A DNA stretch of 64,000 bases from Virgibacillus salexigens (GCF_014905415.1 NZ_BNEO01000001.1:930001-994000); one strand, 5' to 3'. Counted from the first letter of the stretch, positions 52,463-62,478 are shown. Program-made: numbers and translations. Notes: generated by a model from the sequence alone, not told the origin.

Positions 52463-55400
52463 TTAAGAAGAATAGGATGGAATGTCTAAATAAACATTAG
52501 TTATTCCTAAGTCTTGATATAAGTTGTACATTGTATATACTTGTTTTGTTGCCCATCCAATATCCGTAGCGTATTGATGCGAAGGACTTCCGTCTTCCAT
52601 TGAATCTGGGTTCCAACGCATTTTATATAACGTATTTTGGCCAGCTTTCACGTAGTTATTACCTATAAACTTGGCTCCACCAATTATAGCTGATTCTGGT
52701 GTAAACCAACCTTCTCTATACGCTCTAAATGCGCCACCTTCACGAGCATTATTATCTGTTGCACCAATTCCATACATATTATAAGTTGTTTTTATTTGGG
52801 TTAATTCTTTTCTATTGTTTGAGGTAACCAATACTAAATTTCCCTGTTTATTTTTTCCTACCTCAATGCCTGTGGCCAAATCCGATTGACCATTCCCTGT
52901 TTCTAATAAGGCATGAGATAATAGATATATATCACTAACGCCATATATCCTACTTGCATCAATGAATGATTGACCTTTTCCTTGGAGTACTCCCTTCCCT
53001 TCTAAATAATTATTTAAAAGGTTTACCGTAGCATCACTTGTTCTTGAAAGATCTAAAAATTGAAATCTAAGAACATCATTATCTATAAAGTTATCAGGAT
53101 TAAGGTAATATCGTACATCCTCTGCACTAGCGTCTACCCAGCCTGCACCATTAAATTCAATTTGGTACCAGCCACCAACTTCGCTTATCACTTCAACTGT
53201 AGTTCCATAGGTAAGAGAACCAACTATTTTCTTAGAAGTACCTGGACCTGATCTTACATTTAAAACATCTGCAATCACTTCGTTACTACTATTAATATAT
53301 TGGGCTGATACATACGCATATGGATTATCTGTCTGTGGAGGTGTTGATAAGGCCATTTGCATTTCTACAGCCTCCGCTAATGTTAAATCATAATTTGAGT
53401 ACCGGATACTGTCACTTACAACATAAGATTCATGGAGCCAAATGGTTTTGCCGTTCAGTTCGCCGCGGTACCATGTATTGCTTCCTACTTTTTCTGTCAA
53501 GTTTACTTGGAATTTCTGACCTTGATATGGGGACATATCTTCATATACTAGATTCTTGCTTCCTCCCCATGCCGTATTATACGCACTGCCTGTCCCTTTA
53601 AAGTATAATGTTTTGGCTTTTCTATCTACACCCTTATGACTGTGCGTGGATAGGTCGGATGCTTTTACCCAGCCTACGACACCCTCGGTTGAGCTTGGCT
53701 TCTTGCTTATTAAATAATATGTCTTCCCTTGATAACTTGTCTGCTCTTTAATATAGTAAACCGCATGGGTATATACAGATCCTGCCTCTTTGGATGTCAT
53801 GAAATCCTCACTATAGATCTGTACTTGACTGTTTCGAATATGTCCTAATTTACTTGTAGCTGTCTTATTTATGCTAGGTGGTTCTATTACATAGGAAGAA
53901 TGCAGCCAAATGGTTTTGCCGTTCAGTTCGCCACGGTACCATGTATTGCTTCCTACTTTTTCTGTCAAGTTTACTTGGAATTTCTGACCTTGGTATGGGG
54001 ACATATCTTCATATACTAGATTCTTGCTTCCTCCCCATGCCGTATTATACGCATTGCCTGTCCCTTTAAAGTATAATGTTTTTGCTTTTCTATCTACACC
54101 CTCATGACTGTGCATGGATAGGTCGGATGCTTTTACCCAGCCTACGACACCCTCGGTTGAGCTTGGCTCTTTACTTATTAAATAATAGATTTCATTTTCT
54201 ACTTCTGCCTGCAATTTAATATAGTAAACTGCGTTTGTATATACAGATCCTGCCTCTTTGGATGTCATGAAATCCTCACTATAGATCTGTACTTGACTGT
54301 TTCGAATATGTCCTAATTTACTTGTAGCTGTCTTCTTTATACTAGAGGGTTCTATTACATAGGAAGAATGCAGCCAAATGGTTTTGCCGTTCAGTTCGCC
54401 GCGGTACCATGTATTGCTTCCTACTTTTTCTGTCAAGTTTACTTGGAATTTCTGACCTTGATATGGGGACATATCTTCATATACTAGATTCTTGCTTCCT
54501 CCCCATGCCGTATTATACGCATTGCCTGTCCCTTTAAAGTATAATGTTTTTGCTTTTCTATCTACACCCTCATGACTGTGCATGGATAGGTCGGATGCTT
54601 TTACCCAGCCTACGACACCCTCGGTTGAGCTTGGCTCTTTACTTATTAAATAATAGATTTCATTTTCTACTTCTGCCTGCAATTTAATATAGTAAACTGC
54701 GTTTGTATATACAGATCCTGCCTCTTTGGATGTCATGAAATCCTCACTATAGATCTGTACTTGACTGTTTCGAATATGTCCTAATTTACTTGTAGCTGTC
54801 TTCTTTATACTAGAGGGTTCTATTACATAGGAAGAATGCAACCAAATGGTTTTGCCGTTTAGTTCGCCGCGGTACCATGTATTGCTTCCTACTTTTTCTG
54901 TCAAGTTTACTTGGAATTTCTGACCTTGGTATGGGGACATATCTTCATATACTAGATTCTTGCTTCCTCCCCATGCCGTATTATACGCATTGCCTGTCCC
55001 TTTAAAGTATAATGTTTTGGTTTTTCTATCTACACCCTTATGACTGTGCGTGGATAGGTCGGATGCTTTTACCCAGCCTACGACACCCTCGGTTGAGCTT
55101 GGCTCTTTACTTATTAAATAATAGATTTCATTTTCTACTTCTGCCTGCAATTTAATATAGTAAACTGCGTTTGTATATGTATTCCCAGCTTTAAAAGCAT
55201 TTGATTTATCCATATCTGGGTAAATCATTACATTTGAATGTCTAATATGTCCCAATTTGCTAATCCTTGTTTCATTGACCTTTGACATCCTCGATATATT
55301 ACTTATCGTTTTTGCTTCCTCATCCTTTTGTTGCTCTGCTTGTTCTACTTTTTGTGTTGTTTGTGTTTCTTCAACTTGTTGCTCTGCCTTTTGAGTGTTG

Positions 55401-55732
55401 TCTCCGTTTGTTTCTTCTGACTCTAATTTAGATTTTTCCTCTGTATTGGTTATGCTATCTTCTTGCCCTTGTTGTATATTACTTTCTTTCTTTTTTTCAT
55501 CCTTATTCAAATTATTATTATCTTCTTGGCTCCCATTGTTTGTATCCTCAACTATGGTTTCGTTGTTTTCTTGTTCCTCTACTTTTGGTTCAGATTCTAT
55601 GGAACTTTCCTTACTAGTTACATCTAAAGATTCTTGATTCTTAACACCATCACTAGTAGCCTCCACCAGATAAGATGGATTGATACAGGTCAATAAGATT
55701 AGTAAAGATAATAATACTGACAGTTTTTTCAT
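52463..55732 (-). CDS. Secreted GH73 glucosaminidase (autolysin) with four GW-like repeats and an SH3 domain
   Basis: A 1089-residue exported protein. Residues 1-25 are a signal peptide (LSVLLSLLILLTCINPSYLV). Residues 27-145 are a Glu/Gln/Asn/Thr-rich linker. Four modules of about 145 residues start at 158, 315, 471 and 627, spaced 156-157 residues, each with SKLGHIR, VYYIK, GVVGWVKASDL, WGGSKNLVYEDMSPYQGQKF and TWYRGELNGKTIWLH. A bacterial SH3 domain (818-870, VLNVRSGPGTSKKIVG) and the GH73 domain follow, with catalytic Glu944 in HALLETGNGQS. It cuts peptidoglycan glycan chains; GW-type modules tie such enzymes to teichoic acid. AAGGAGG precedes the ATG. It has its own terminator. Confidence 0.95.
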   Translation of the reverse strand: MKKLSVLLSLLILLTCINPSYLVEATSDGVKNQESLDVTSKESSIESEPKVEEQENNETIVEDTNNGSQEDNNNLNKDEKKKESNIQQGQEDSITNTEEKSKLESEETNGDNTQKAEQQVEETQTTQKVEQAEQQKDEEAKTISNISRMSKVNETRISKLGHIRHSNVMIYPDMDKSNAFKAGNTYTNAVYYIKLQAEVENEIYYLISKEPSSTEGVVGWVKASDLSTHSHKGVDRKTKTLYFKGTGNAYNTAWGGSKNLVYEDMSPYQGQKFQVNLTEKVGSNTWYRGELNGKTIWLHSSYVIEPSSIKKTATSKLGHIRNSQVQIYSEDFMTSKEAGSVYTNAVYYIKLQAEVENEIYYLISKEPSSTEGVVGWVKASDLSMHSHEGVDRKAKTLYFKGTGNAYNTAWGGSKNLVYEDMSPYQGQKFQVNLTEKVGSNTWYRGELNGKTIWLHSSYVIEPSSIKKTATSKLGHIRNSQVQIYSEDFMTSKEAGSVYTNAVYYIKLQAEVENEIYYLISKEPSSTEGVVGWVKASDLSMHSHEGVDRKAKTLYFKGTGNAYNTAWGGSKNLVYEDMSPYQGQKFQVNLTEKVGSNTWYRGELNGKTIWLHSSYVIEPPSINKTATSKLGHIRNSQVQIYSEDFMTSKEAGSVYTHAVYYIKEQTSYQGKTYYLISKKPSSTEGVVGWVKASDLSTHSHKGVDRKAKTLYFKGTGSAYNTAWGGSKNLVYEDMSPYQGQKFQVNLTEKVGSNTWYRGELNGKTIWLHESYVVSDSIRYSNYDLTLAEAVEMQMALSTPPQTDNPYAYVSAQYINSSNEVIADVLNVRSGPGTSKKIVGSLTYGTTVEVISEVGGWYQIEFNGAGWVDASAEDVRYYLNPDNFIDNDVLRFQFLDLSRTSDATVNLLNNYLEGKGVLQGKGQSFIDASRIYGVSDIYLLSHALLETGNGQSDLATGIEVGKNKQGNLVLVTSNNRKELTQIKTTYNMYGIGATDNNAREGGAFRAYREGWFTPESAIIGGAKFIGNNYVKAGQNTLYKMRWNPDSMEDGSPSHQYATDIGWATKQVYTMYNLYQDLGITNVYLDIPSYSS
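53420..55261 (-). repeat. Four tandem ~468-bp repeats coding GW-like modules
   Basis: Four in-frame units within the glucosaminidase gene. The inner units (residues 315-626) are almost identical at DNA level, including synonymous positions; the outer two diverge near their far edges. Such identity points to recent duplication or gene conversion, and makes unit number easy to change. Confidence 0.9.
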
Positions 55733-56222
55733 AATAACCTCCTTATTAGACGACTTTTACTTTATATCGGCAAACTTAACAAATTATTAAGAACAAGTTA
55801 CATGATAACATATTTTTGTCATCTTAAAATAATTAATTGTTGATTATTGTAAAAATATTGTAAAAAACTAACCGTAAAATATGTTATTCTTATAAAGAAA
55901 ATAAGTGTATGCGCTATATCGCAAACAATTAAAGAATCTAGAATAGTAGAGTTTTACTTTTTTAGTAGACAATTTACTATTTCTCGGGGGTTATTGATAT
56001 ACTATCGGAGCTGATTGTTAACTTAAACATATTAAGGGAATATGCGTTATACCTTTTTTAGATTCATAGCGGGGACTATTCGGATATAAAATGGGTGGGT
56101 TGATTCCAATACGTGAATCATTTAATTTATTATCTATCGTGAAATTATTGTTAAAAATTTGTAAATGCAAAGTAAATTAAATATAGTATAATATAAGTAT
56201 CACAATACGGAGGTTTTTCATA
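55733..56222. promoter_or_regulatory. Long divergent region between autolysin and tagD
   Basis: This 490-bp gap is AT-rich and divergent. It contains a SigA-type tagD promoter (56159-56187). Several GTAAAAA-rich stretches near 55845-55885 and short G runs at 55985 and 56070 were seen but not assigned. No ORF with coding signals and no riboswitch family was recognised. The length leaves room for wall-stress regulators or a small RNA. Confidence 0.4.
56159..56187 (+). promoter_or_regulatory. Promoter of tagD-tagB
   Basis: TTGTAA, 17 nt, TATAGT, about 35 bp before the tagD ATG; an overlapping TATAAT (56187-56192) lies 5 bp further on. Confidence 0.5.
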
Positions 56223-56621
56223 ATGAAAAAAGTAATCACTTATGGAACATTTGACTTACTGCATACAGGTCATATAAATATACTACGTCGCGCAAAAGAA
56301 TACGGAGATTATTTAATTGTTGCAATATCAGCAGATGAGTTTAATGCCTTAAAGGGAAAGAAAGCTTATTATACGTTTGAACAGAGAAAAGCTATACTCG
56401 AGGCGATTCGTTATGTCGATTTGGTTATTCCTGAACATACGTGGGAACAAAAAATGGAAGATGTTCAAAAATACGATGTCGATGTCTTTGTTATGGGGGA
56501 CGACTGGGAAGGTAAATTTGACTTTTTAAAAGATCATTGTGAAGTCGTTTATTTGCCGAGGACTGTTGGAATCTCCACAACAAAAATTAAGACTGACCTA
56601 AACATGACAAATAATGGTTAA
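56223..56621 (+). CDS. tagD: TagD: glycerol-3-phosphate cytidylyltransferase
   Basis: A 132-residue enzyme of standard TagD length. The start KKVITYGTFDLLHTGHINIL contains the nucleotide-binding H-x-G-H (HTGH), RRAKEYGDYLIVAISADEFN follows, and RTVGISTTKIK near the end is the R-T-x-G-I-S-T-T signature. It makes CDP-glycerol from CTP and glycerol-3-phosphate, the donor for TagB and the TagF-like enzymes. CGGAGG precedes the ATG. Its last 8 bp overlap the next gene. Confidence 0.97.
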   Translation: MKKVITYGTFDLLHTGHINILRRAKEYGDYLIVAISADEFNALKGKKAYYTFEQRKAILEAIRYVDLVIPEHTWEQKMEDVQKYDVDVFVMGDDWEGKFDFLKDHCEVVYLPRTVGISTTKIKTDLNMTNNG

Positions 56622-57795
56622 AGAAATCCTTATAAGTGTATACCTCTTTGCTTTCCGTATACTCTTTAATTTCTTTAAATTATTCCCACTAAAACAAAAA
56701 ACAGTTGGTGTTTCTACGTTTGGGGATAATATTTACTATACAACTGAAGCTTTATCCAACTTGTCCGACGAAGAGATTATTATTCTTAAAGATGGGTCAT
56801 GTAGGTATCCGTTTGATGATACAAATGCAACCATTATTCCGTTTTCTTTAAAAATTCCATTTTCATTTATAAAATCAGTTTACCATCTTGCAACTGCTAC
56901 TACTATTTTAGTAGATACGTATTATGGATTTTTAGCGGCTACCCATTTCAAACAAGGAGTAACCTGTATCCAATTATGGCATGCTGGTGGGGCAATCAAG
57001 CAGTTTGGTCTAATGGACCCTACAAATAAATATAGAACAACAAAAGCAAATGAACGCTTTGCCAATGTCTACCGGAGCTTTGATTACACGGTGGTCGGTT
57101 CGGAAATGATGGCGGAGACATTTAAAGAGAGTTTTGGGCTTACAGATAATCGCATTCTGCGTACTGGTATACCACGCTCAGATGTTTTATACGATCGTTC
57201 GATGAAGGATCGTATTTATCATGACATGTTAACTAAACACCCCATGATTAAGAATAAACAAATTATTTTATATGCGCCAACATTTCGAAATAACCAGTTA
57301 ACTAATTATCAATTAAAGTTAGAGATTGATAAGCTGTACCGTGAACTGTCTGATGATTATGTGCTGTTTATTAAACCTCATCCTGCGGTAACTTATGAGA
57401 TAAGTGAAGTTTATAAAGATTTTGTATATGATGTGTCGGAATTCTATGATACGAATCACTTATTGCTTATCACTGACTTATTAATTACCGACTATTCATC
57501 CATTCCATTTGAGTATGCTTTATTGGAAAAACCAATGATTTTCTTTGCTTATGATGTGGATGAATATAGTTTTACCAGTGGCTTAATTGATGATTATGAA
57601 CACAAGATGCCAGGCCCAGTCGTAGCGTCGACAGAAGCTATTATTCTAGCAATTAAGGAAAATAAGTTTAATTATAAACAAATCAAAGACTTTGCAAAAC
57701 AATGGAATGAGTACTCAAATGGTACATCCAGTTTAAACTTAGCGAAACATTTGACCGATACAGAAGAAAAGGAAAAAGAAAGAGCAATTGGTTAA
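56614..57795 (+). CDS. tagB: TagB-like CDP-glycerol glycerophosphotransferase (primase)
   Basis: A 393-residue Glyphos_transf protein, near the usual TagB length and lacking the extra N-terminal domains of the two large TagF-like proteins. An N-terminal amphipathic or membrane-touching stretch (VYLFAFRILFNFFKLFPL) is present. Motifs are LWHAGGAIKQFGLMD, RTGIPRSDVLYD, ILYAPTFRNNQL, FIKPHPAV and LLITDYSSIPFEYALLEKPM. It likely adds the first glycerol phosphate to the ManNAc-GlcNAc linkage unit made by TagO and TagA. It overlaps tagD by 8 bp, so the two are coupled. Confidence 0.93.
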   Translation: MVKEILISVYLFAFRILFNFFKLFPLKQKTVGVSTFGDNIYYTTEALSNLSDEEIIILKDGSCRYPFDDTNATIIPFSLKIPFSFIKSVYHLATATTILVDTYYGFLAATHFKQGVTCIQLWHAGGAIKQFGLMDPTNKYRTTKANERFANVYRSFDYTVVGSEMMAETFKESFGLTDNRILRTGIPRSDVLYDRSMKDRIYHDMLTKHPMIKNKQIILYAPTFRNNQLTNYQLKLEIDKLYRELSDDYVLFIKPHPAVTYEISEVYKDFVYDVSEFYDTNHLLLITDLLITDYSSIPFEYALLEKPMIFFAYDVDEYSFTSGLIDDYEHKMPGPVVASTEAIILAIKENKFNYKQIKDFAKQWNEYSNGTSSLNLAKHLTDTEEKEKERAIG

Positions 57796-57819
57796 CATCC
57801 CATTTTCATATGGGATGTT
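57794..57819 (+). terminator. Terminator of tagD-tagB, overlapping the stop codon
   Basis: Arms AACATCCCAT and ATGGGATGTT around a 6-nt loop, followed by TTTTTAATT; the stem begins inside the tagB stop codon. Confidence 0.9.
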
Positions 57820-58039
57820 TTTTAATTCCTTAACTAATCTTCCTCTTTAAGTACTTCATATTTTTCTTATTCACAGCATACCATACTTTCCATACCACAC
57901 ACTGTTAAGTTTTAGTAAATAATGTTAATTATCTGTAAATAATACTGAAATTCCTATACAAATGTACTACTATTGATGTGTCGCAATGAAACAATAAAAT
58001 AGTGGCTTTTATTAGTTAAAGGGGGAACCTTTATAAAAC

Positions 58040-60127
58040 ATGAAAATATTAAACAAATTCTTCTTTGTTCCAATTATATTATTAACACTAATCTTACCTC
58101 AAACAATTTATGCTCAATCGGATATTCACGGCCACTATTTTGAAAAAAGTATGGTATCTCTTATTGAAAGAGGAATAATGCGCGGCTATAGTGATGGAAC
58201 CTATCGACCAGATCATGCCATTACACGAGCAGAGTTTACCGTTTTTTTAGTTCGCGCTTTAAATTTATCAACCAATGCATCCCAAAATAAGTTCACTGAT
58301 ATTGAAAAGGAAGATTGGTATTATGCAGCAATTACCACAGCTGTCAATAACCAAATTATTGGTGGTTACCCTAATAATGTATTTAGACCAAATAAACACA
58401 TATCTCGTCAAGAAGTAGCCGCAATGATGAAGCGCGCTTTAGATTTAAAAGGAATAGATGCTGATAAGGCACCTCTTCTATTTAATGATAATAAAGAAAT
58501 TAATCCCATGTTTTACGGTGCGATTCAGAAACTAGTCTATTTAAATATCATTGCTGGTAAAAAAAATAATCAAGGGTTATATTTTGCACCACTAGATAGT
58601 ACGACTCGAGGTGAAATGTCTGCCATTTTAAATCGTATGTTGCAAGTTATAGGCGAGCCAAAAATAAGAATAGACTACACCCATTACAATTATTCTTTTA
58701 AGGAAATGATTGATATTCAAGTAACCAAAACCCCTAAAGTGGATGGAGCAGGAAATTTCCTTGCTAGTCGTTCTCTTGTAGAATACTATGCAAACCCTAG
58801 GAATTTCTCAAGTGAATCAAGTGACTATTTACAGTTTCTTAACCTTTCAGAAAATGCAAATCTAGATCCGAGTGAGATTAATAGAAAAGTCCTGCAAAAC
58901 AAGGGTTCCTTATCAGGACAAGCAAATTCATTTATCGAAGCAGGAAAACAGTATGGAATTAATGAAGTATATTTAATGGCACACGCACTCCATGAAACTG
59001 GTAATGGAACATCAAGGCTTGCTACTGGCATTCCTGTGGATAAAAACGGCAATATTGTAGCCAAAAACAAGGCAACTTATACCGTTTATAATATGTATGG
59101 ATATGGAGCAGTAGATAATGACCCACTAAACGGCGGAGCAAAATATGCTTTTAATAAAGGGTGGTTTTCTCCAGAAGCAGCTATCATAGGCGGAGCTAGA
59201 GATATAGCAAATCATTATATAAACGACGGCCAAGATACATTATATAAAATGAGATGGAATCCGAGTAGCCCTGGATATCCCCAATATGCTACTCATGTAC
59301 AATGGGCGATTCTACAAACAAATCGAATTCAAGAGATTTATAATTTATTAAACAATTATGTATTAAAGTTTGATGTACCAACATTCAACCAACAACCAGG
59401 AGCAACATCTAAACCTAGCGGCGATAAACAGTATCATGTGGACACAAAACGGCAAGGGGAAAAAATGAAGACTACAGCTAACCTCAACCTTCGAACTGGT
59501 CCAACAACCACTTTTCATATTATTAAAACATTATCGAATAATACGATAGTTACCATAATTGGAGAGAACGGTGGCTGGTATAAAGTTAATGCTGGTGGAG
59601 TAACTGGTTGGGTATCAAGTAATTACTTACGTAAAGGAATAAGGTTATCAGAACAATTTTTAAAGCCGTCTGCTGAAGACAAAAAAGCTCCAAGTACATC
59701 AAAGATCTATAACCATTTAAGGGCAGTTACAACCGAGAATCATGTTCATATGAGAACAGAACCATCTACACGAAACAAAGAAACAATTATAAAACTATTA
59801 TCAATTGATACATCAATTGAAATAATAGATAAACATGATAATTGGTATTATGTATCGGATAGCCAAGATAAGGGATGGATTTCAAAGGATTATATTTTAC
59901 TAACTAACCTCTTCCAAGTAGAAAACATTGAATCCAATTTACTTGTCCGTAATAAACCAAATCTTCAAGGAGAAGTTATTGGTAAGCTTCAAGCAAGCGA
60001 TTATGTGAACGCTAATGTTACAGCCAACAATCAAGTTGTTCAAGAAGGAGATTGGCTTATGGTTTATTATAAAGACGGATACGGCTGGGTTCATCAGCGC
60101 TATCTGCATAAACAGAATAATTATTAA
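58040..60127 (+). CDS. SLH-domain GH73 glucosaminidase with SH3 repeats
   Basis: A 695-residue exported autolysin. Residues 1-25 are a signal peptide ending IYAQS. Three S-layer homology (SLH) domains follow (about 28-210: MRGYSDGTYRPDHAITRAEF, IGGYPNNVFRPNKHISRQEV, then a weaker third). The GH73 domain lies at about 245-450 with the catalytic Glu in HALHETGNGTSRLATG, and three SH3-type domains close the protein (NLNLRTGPTTTFHI, HVHMRTEPSTRNKE, NLLVRNKPNLQGE). SLH domains bind pyruvylated wall polymer, so the enzyme would be anchored to it. GGGGGA lies 13 nt before the ATG. It is followed by tagA after 48 bp. Confidence 0.95.
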   Translation: MKILNKFFFVPIILLTLILPQTIYAQSDIHGHYFEKSMVSLIERGIMRGYSDGTYRPDHAITRAEFTVFLVRALNLSTNASQNKFTDIEKEDWYYAAITTAVNNQIIGGYPNNVFRPNKHISRQEVAAMMKRALDLKGIDADKAPLLFNDNKEINPMFYGAIQKLVYLNIIAGKKNNQGLYFAPLDSTTRGEMSAILNRMLQVIGEPKIRIDYTHYNYSFKEMIDIQVTKTPKVDGAGNFLASRSLVEYYANPRNFSSESSDYLQFLNLSENANLDPSEINRKVLQNKGSLSGQANSFIEAGKQYGINEVYLMAHALHETGNGTSRLATGIPVDKNGNIVAKNKATYTVYNMYGYGAVDNDPLNGGAKYAFNKGWFSPEAAIIGGARDIANHYINDGQDTLYKMRWNPSSPGYPQYATHVQWAILQTNRIQEIYNLLNNYVLKFDVPTFNQQPGATSKPSGDKQYHVDTKRQGEKMKTTANLNLRTGPTTTFHIIKTLSNNTIVTIIGENGGWYKVNAGGVTGWVSSNYLRKGIRLSEQFLKPSAEDKKAPSTSKIYNHLRAVTTENHVHMRTEPSTRNKETIIKLLSIDTSIEIIDKHDNWYYVSDSQDKGWISKDYILLTNLFQVENIESNLLVRNKPNLQGEVIGKLQASDYVNANVTANNQVVQEGDWLMVYYKDGYGWVHQRYLHKQNNY

Positions 60128-60175
60128 GTAGTAATATTAACACCCGATGCGTGAACTTCAAAGGAGCCTGAGTAA

Positions 60176-60913
60176 ATGATGAAACATATAACAATAATGA
60201 ATGTTCCTTTTCTAAATACAGATCATCATTCGTTTGTATACTTACTAAACAAACGAATTCAACAAAAAGAGAAAACATTTGTTGTAACGGCAAATCCAGA
60301 AGTAGTGATGAAGGCACAAGAGGATTTGCATTTTATGCAGCAATTGCAACAAGCAACGTATATCGTCGCGGACGGAATAGGAATTGTAAAGGCAGCTAAA
60401 ATATTAAAACAGCCTTTACCTGAACGAGTTACTGGCTATGATACAATGATTGATTTATTAAAACTAGCAGAAAAAAATCACTATCGTATTTTTTTACTTG
60501 GTGCACAGGAAGAAACCTTACAAAGAGCGATAACTAACATCCAGAACCAGTTTCCAAATATTGAAATTGTTGGTTGTAAAGATGGCTATTTTAACCTGGA
60601 ATCAAATGATATTACAGATCACATTGTACAGTTACAGCCTGATATAACATTTGTCGCGCTGGGATGTCCAAGACAAGAGAATTGGATCGCGAACAATCTA
60701 TCAAAATTCAATCATGGATTGTTAATGGGAGTTGGGGGGTCTTTCGACGTTATTGCAGGGAAGGTTCAGCGAGCACCTGTAATTTTTCAGAAGTTGAATT
60801 TGGAATGGCTTTACCGATTAATAAAACAACCAACCAGATGGAGAAGAATGCTTGCACTTCCACAATTTGCTTTCCACATTGTTAAGCAAAAGAAAAAGGA
60901 AAAAGTTTCATGA
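60176..60913 (+). CDS. TagA/WecG family glycosyltransferase (second copy)
   Basis: A 245-residue GT26 enzyme with FVVTANPEVVMKAQEDLHFM, IVADGIGIVKAAKILKQPLP, ERVTGYDTMIDLL and FVALGCPRQENWI. It is a paralogue of the gene at 33736 and has the same start (KHITIMNVPFLNTDHHSF). AAAGGAG lies 9 nt before ATG 60176; an ATG directly after (60179) could also serve. Its stop overlaps the flippase start by 4 bp. This copy travels with a flippase and DUF5693 protein, the typical set for secondary cell wall polymer, so it may serve a different polymer from the first copy. Confidence 0.93.
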   Translation: MMKHITIMNVPFLNTDHHSFVYLLNKRIQQKEKTFVVTANPEVVMKAQEDLHFMQQLQQATYIVADGIGIVKAAKILKQPLPERVTGYDTMIDLLKLAEKNHYRIFLLGAQEETLQRAITNIQNQFPNIEIVGCKDGYFNLESNDITDHIVQLQPDITFVALGCPRQENWIANNLSKFNHGLLMGVGGSFDVIAGKVQRAPVIFQKLNLEWLYRLIKQPTRWRRMLALPQFAFHIVKQKKKEKVS

Positions 60914-62478
60914 GCCGTTCTGCTTTTGTTAGAAGTACGTTACTATTAACGGTCGCCACTTTAGTATCTAAAGTATTGGGAAGTGTTTTTCGAATACCTC
61001 TTCAAAATATTGCTGGTGACCATGTCTTAGGAATCTTTAGTCTTGTATACCCGGTTTATATGGTGGCTCTTACGTTATCTGTAGCAGGTATTCCTATTGC
61101 TATTTCAAAGCTAATCGCCGATGCTCGAGCAAAGGGTGAATTATCATTTGTAAAAGAAATTTACGTAACAGCAAGTATTCTGGCTTTATTGTTCGGTATC
61201 TCTAGCTTTCTACTAATATATAGCTTATCCACTCCTTTAGCTTCTGCTTTAGGAGGACAGTCTACAAGACTTGCTTTAATTGTAGTTACAGCCACCTTAT
61301 TAGTTGCACCGTATATGGCTGTTTATCGAGGTTACTTTCAAGGCTTTGAGGATATGAAACCGACTGCTATCTCACAAGTTATTGAACAGTTCATCCGCGT
61401 TGGTTTGATTTTAGTTATTGCCTATTACTTTGTTCAACAAGACTTTTCTGATGCTACGGTAGCTGGTGGTGTCATGATTGGTTCGGTTGTAGGAGCATTT
61501 ACATCACTTATCTATTTAAGAGTGAAATATATTCGTTCACCTTTAAGGCAAACCTTAACTAGGAAATATACGTTAAAGCTATTCTCCTCTTGGAGCAAAC
61601 AGATATTAAAACTATCGATACCGATTGCTATTGGCACAATTACCATGGCTTTAATAAATTTTATCGACTCTTTTACCATTCCTTATGGTTTACGTAGTAT
61701 AGGTGAATCGGAAACTGGGATTAATTATCTTTATGGTATCTATGGCCGTGGCCTTTCCATTGTCCAAATTGCGACTGTTTTTTCGACGTCGATTGTTCTC
61801 CCACTCATTCCGTTAATAACAACAAAGCTAGCAGAAGGAGAGACACAACAAGTAAGGTCCGTCATAGAAAAGACATATCGCATGACGCATTTACTTTCAT
61901 GGCCTGCAGCAATGGGGTTACTAGGTCTTACATTACCAATTAATTTAGCTTTATTTACTGACTTAGAAGGAAGCGGAGTTCTAGCTATCCTTGGACTAAG
62001 TTCTGTTTTTACTTCGTTAACCATTTTAAGTACCGGTATTCTACAAGGTATGAACTTAGCTAAACAAGCAGCCTTCATAATTGTTTGCGGTATATTAATG
62101 AAAGCCCTATGCAATATTTACTTCATTCAATTATTTGGATTACGTGGTGCAGCTTTCTCTACGTTATTGGTATATATTGTTTTATTAATTATCAATACAT
62201 GGTATATCTTTAAGCATTATCCATTTTCCATTAGACGTAAGCTAATAACAAAAATAATGATTGCTTCCATATCCATGGGGGCTGTTATTGGAGTACCAAC
62301 CTTGTATGTATCTATAACAGATTGGTCACGGGTTCAAGCTCTTCTCTATTTGCTCGTAGCTATGTTCATTGGAGTTACTATCTATGTGTTACAACTATAC
62401 CTATTTAATGTGGTGAATAAAACAGACATCGTAAAGAATATTCCTTATTTCTCCCAGAAAGGAAGAGCAGAAAAATGA
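60910..62478 (+). CDS. Polysaccharide/lipid II-type flippase, SpoVB/YtgP-like (MOP superfamily)
   Basis: A 522-residue membrane protein with about 14 hydrophobic segments. LLLTVATLVSKVLGSVFRIP is the family opening, and FQGFEDMKPTAISQVIEQFI is the strongest SpoVB/YtgP signature. It likely flips a lipid-linked wall precursor. It overlaps tagA by 4 bp (ATGA) and the next gene by 4 bp, forming a tightly coupled operon. Whether it moves the secondary wall polymer unit or lipid II cannot be told from sequence. Confidence 0.92.
   Translation: MSRSAFVRSTLLLTVATLVSKVLGSVFRIPLQNIAGDHVLGIFSLVYPVYMVALTLSVAGIPIAISKLIADARAKGELSFVKEIYVTASILALLFGISSFLLIYSLSTPLASALGGQSTRLALIVVTATLLVAPYMAVYRGYFQGFEDMKPTAISQVIEQFIRVGLILVIAYYFVQQDFSDATVAGGVMIGSVVGAFTSLIYLRVKYIRSPLRQTLTRKYTLKLFSSWSKQILKLSIPIAIGTITMALINFIDSFTIPYGLRSIGESETGINYLYGIYGRGLSIVQIATVFSTSIVLPLIPLITTKLAEGETQQVRSVIEKTYRMTHLLSWPAAMGLLGLTLPINLALFTDLEGSGVLAILGLSSVFTSLTILSTGILQGMNLAKQAAFIIVCGILMKALCNIYFIQLFGLRGAAFSTLLVYIVLLIINTWYIFKHYPFSIRRKLITKIMIASISMGAVIGVPTLYVSITDWSRVQALLYLLVAMFIGVTIYVLQLYLFNVVNKTDIVKNIPYFSQKGRAEK

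Noticed and set aside
53320-54069. Plus-strand open frames repeating the same peptide
   Set aside because: They are opposite-strand echoes of the repeated autolysin modules, with no start signals.
53420-55261. CRISPR-like or satellite repeats
   Set aside because: The units are 468 bp, in frame and protein coding, with no short repeat-spacer pattern.
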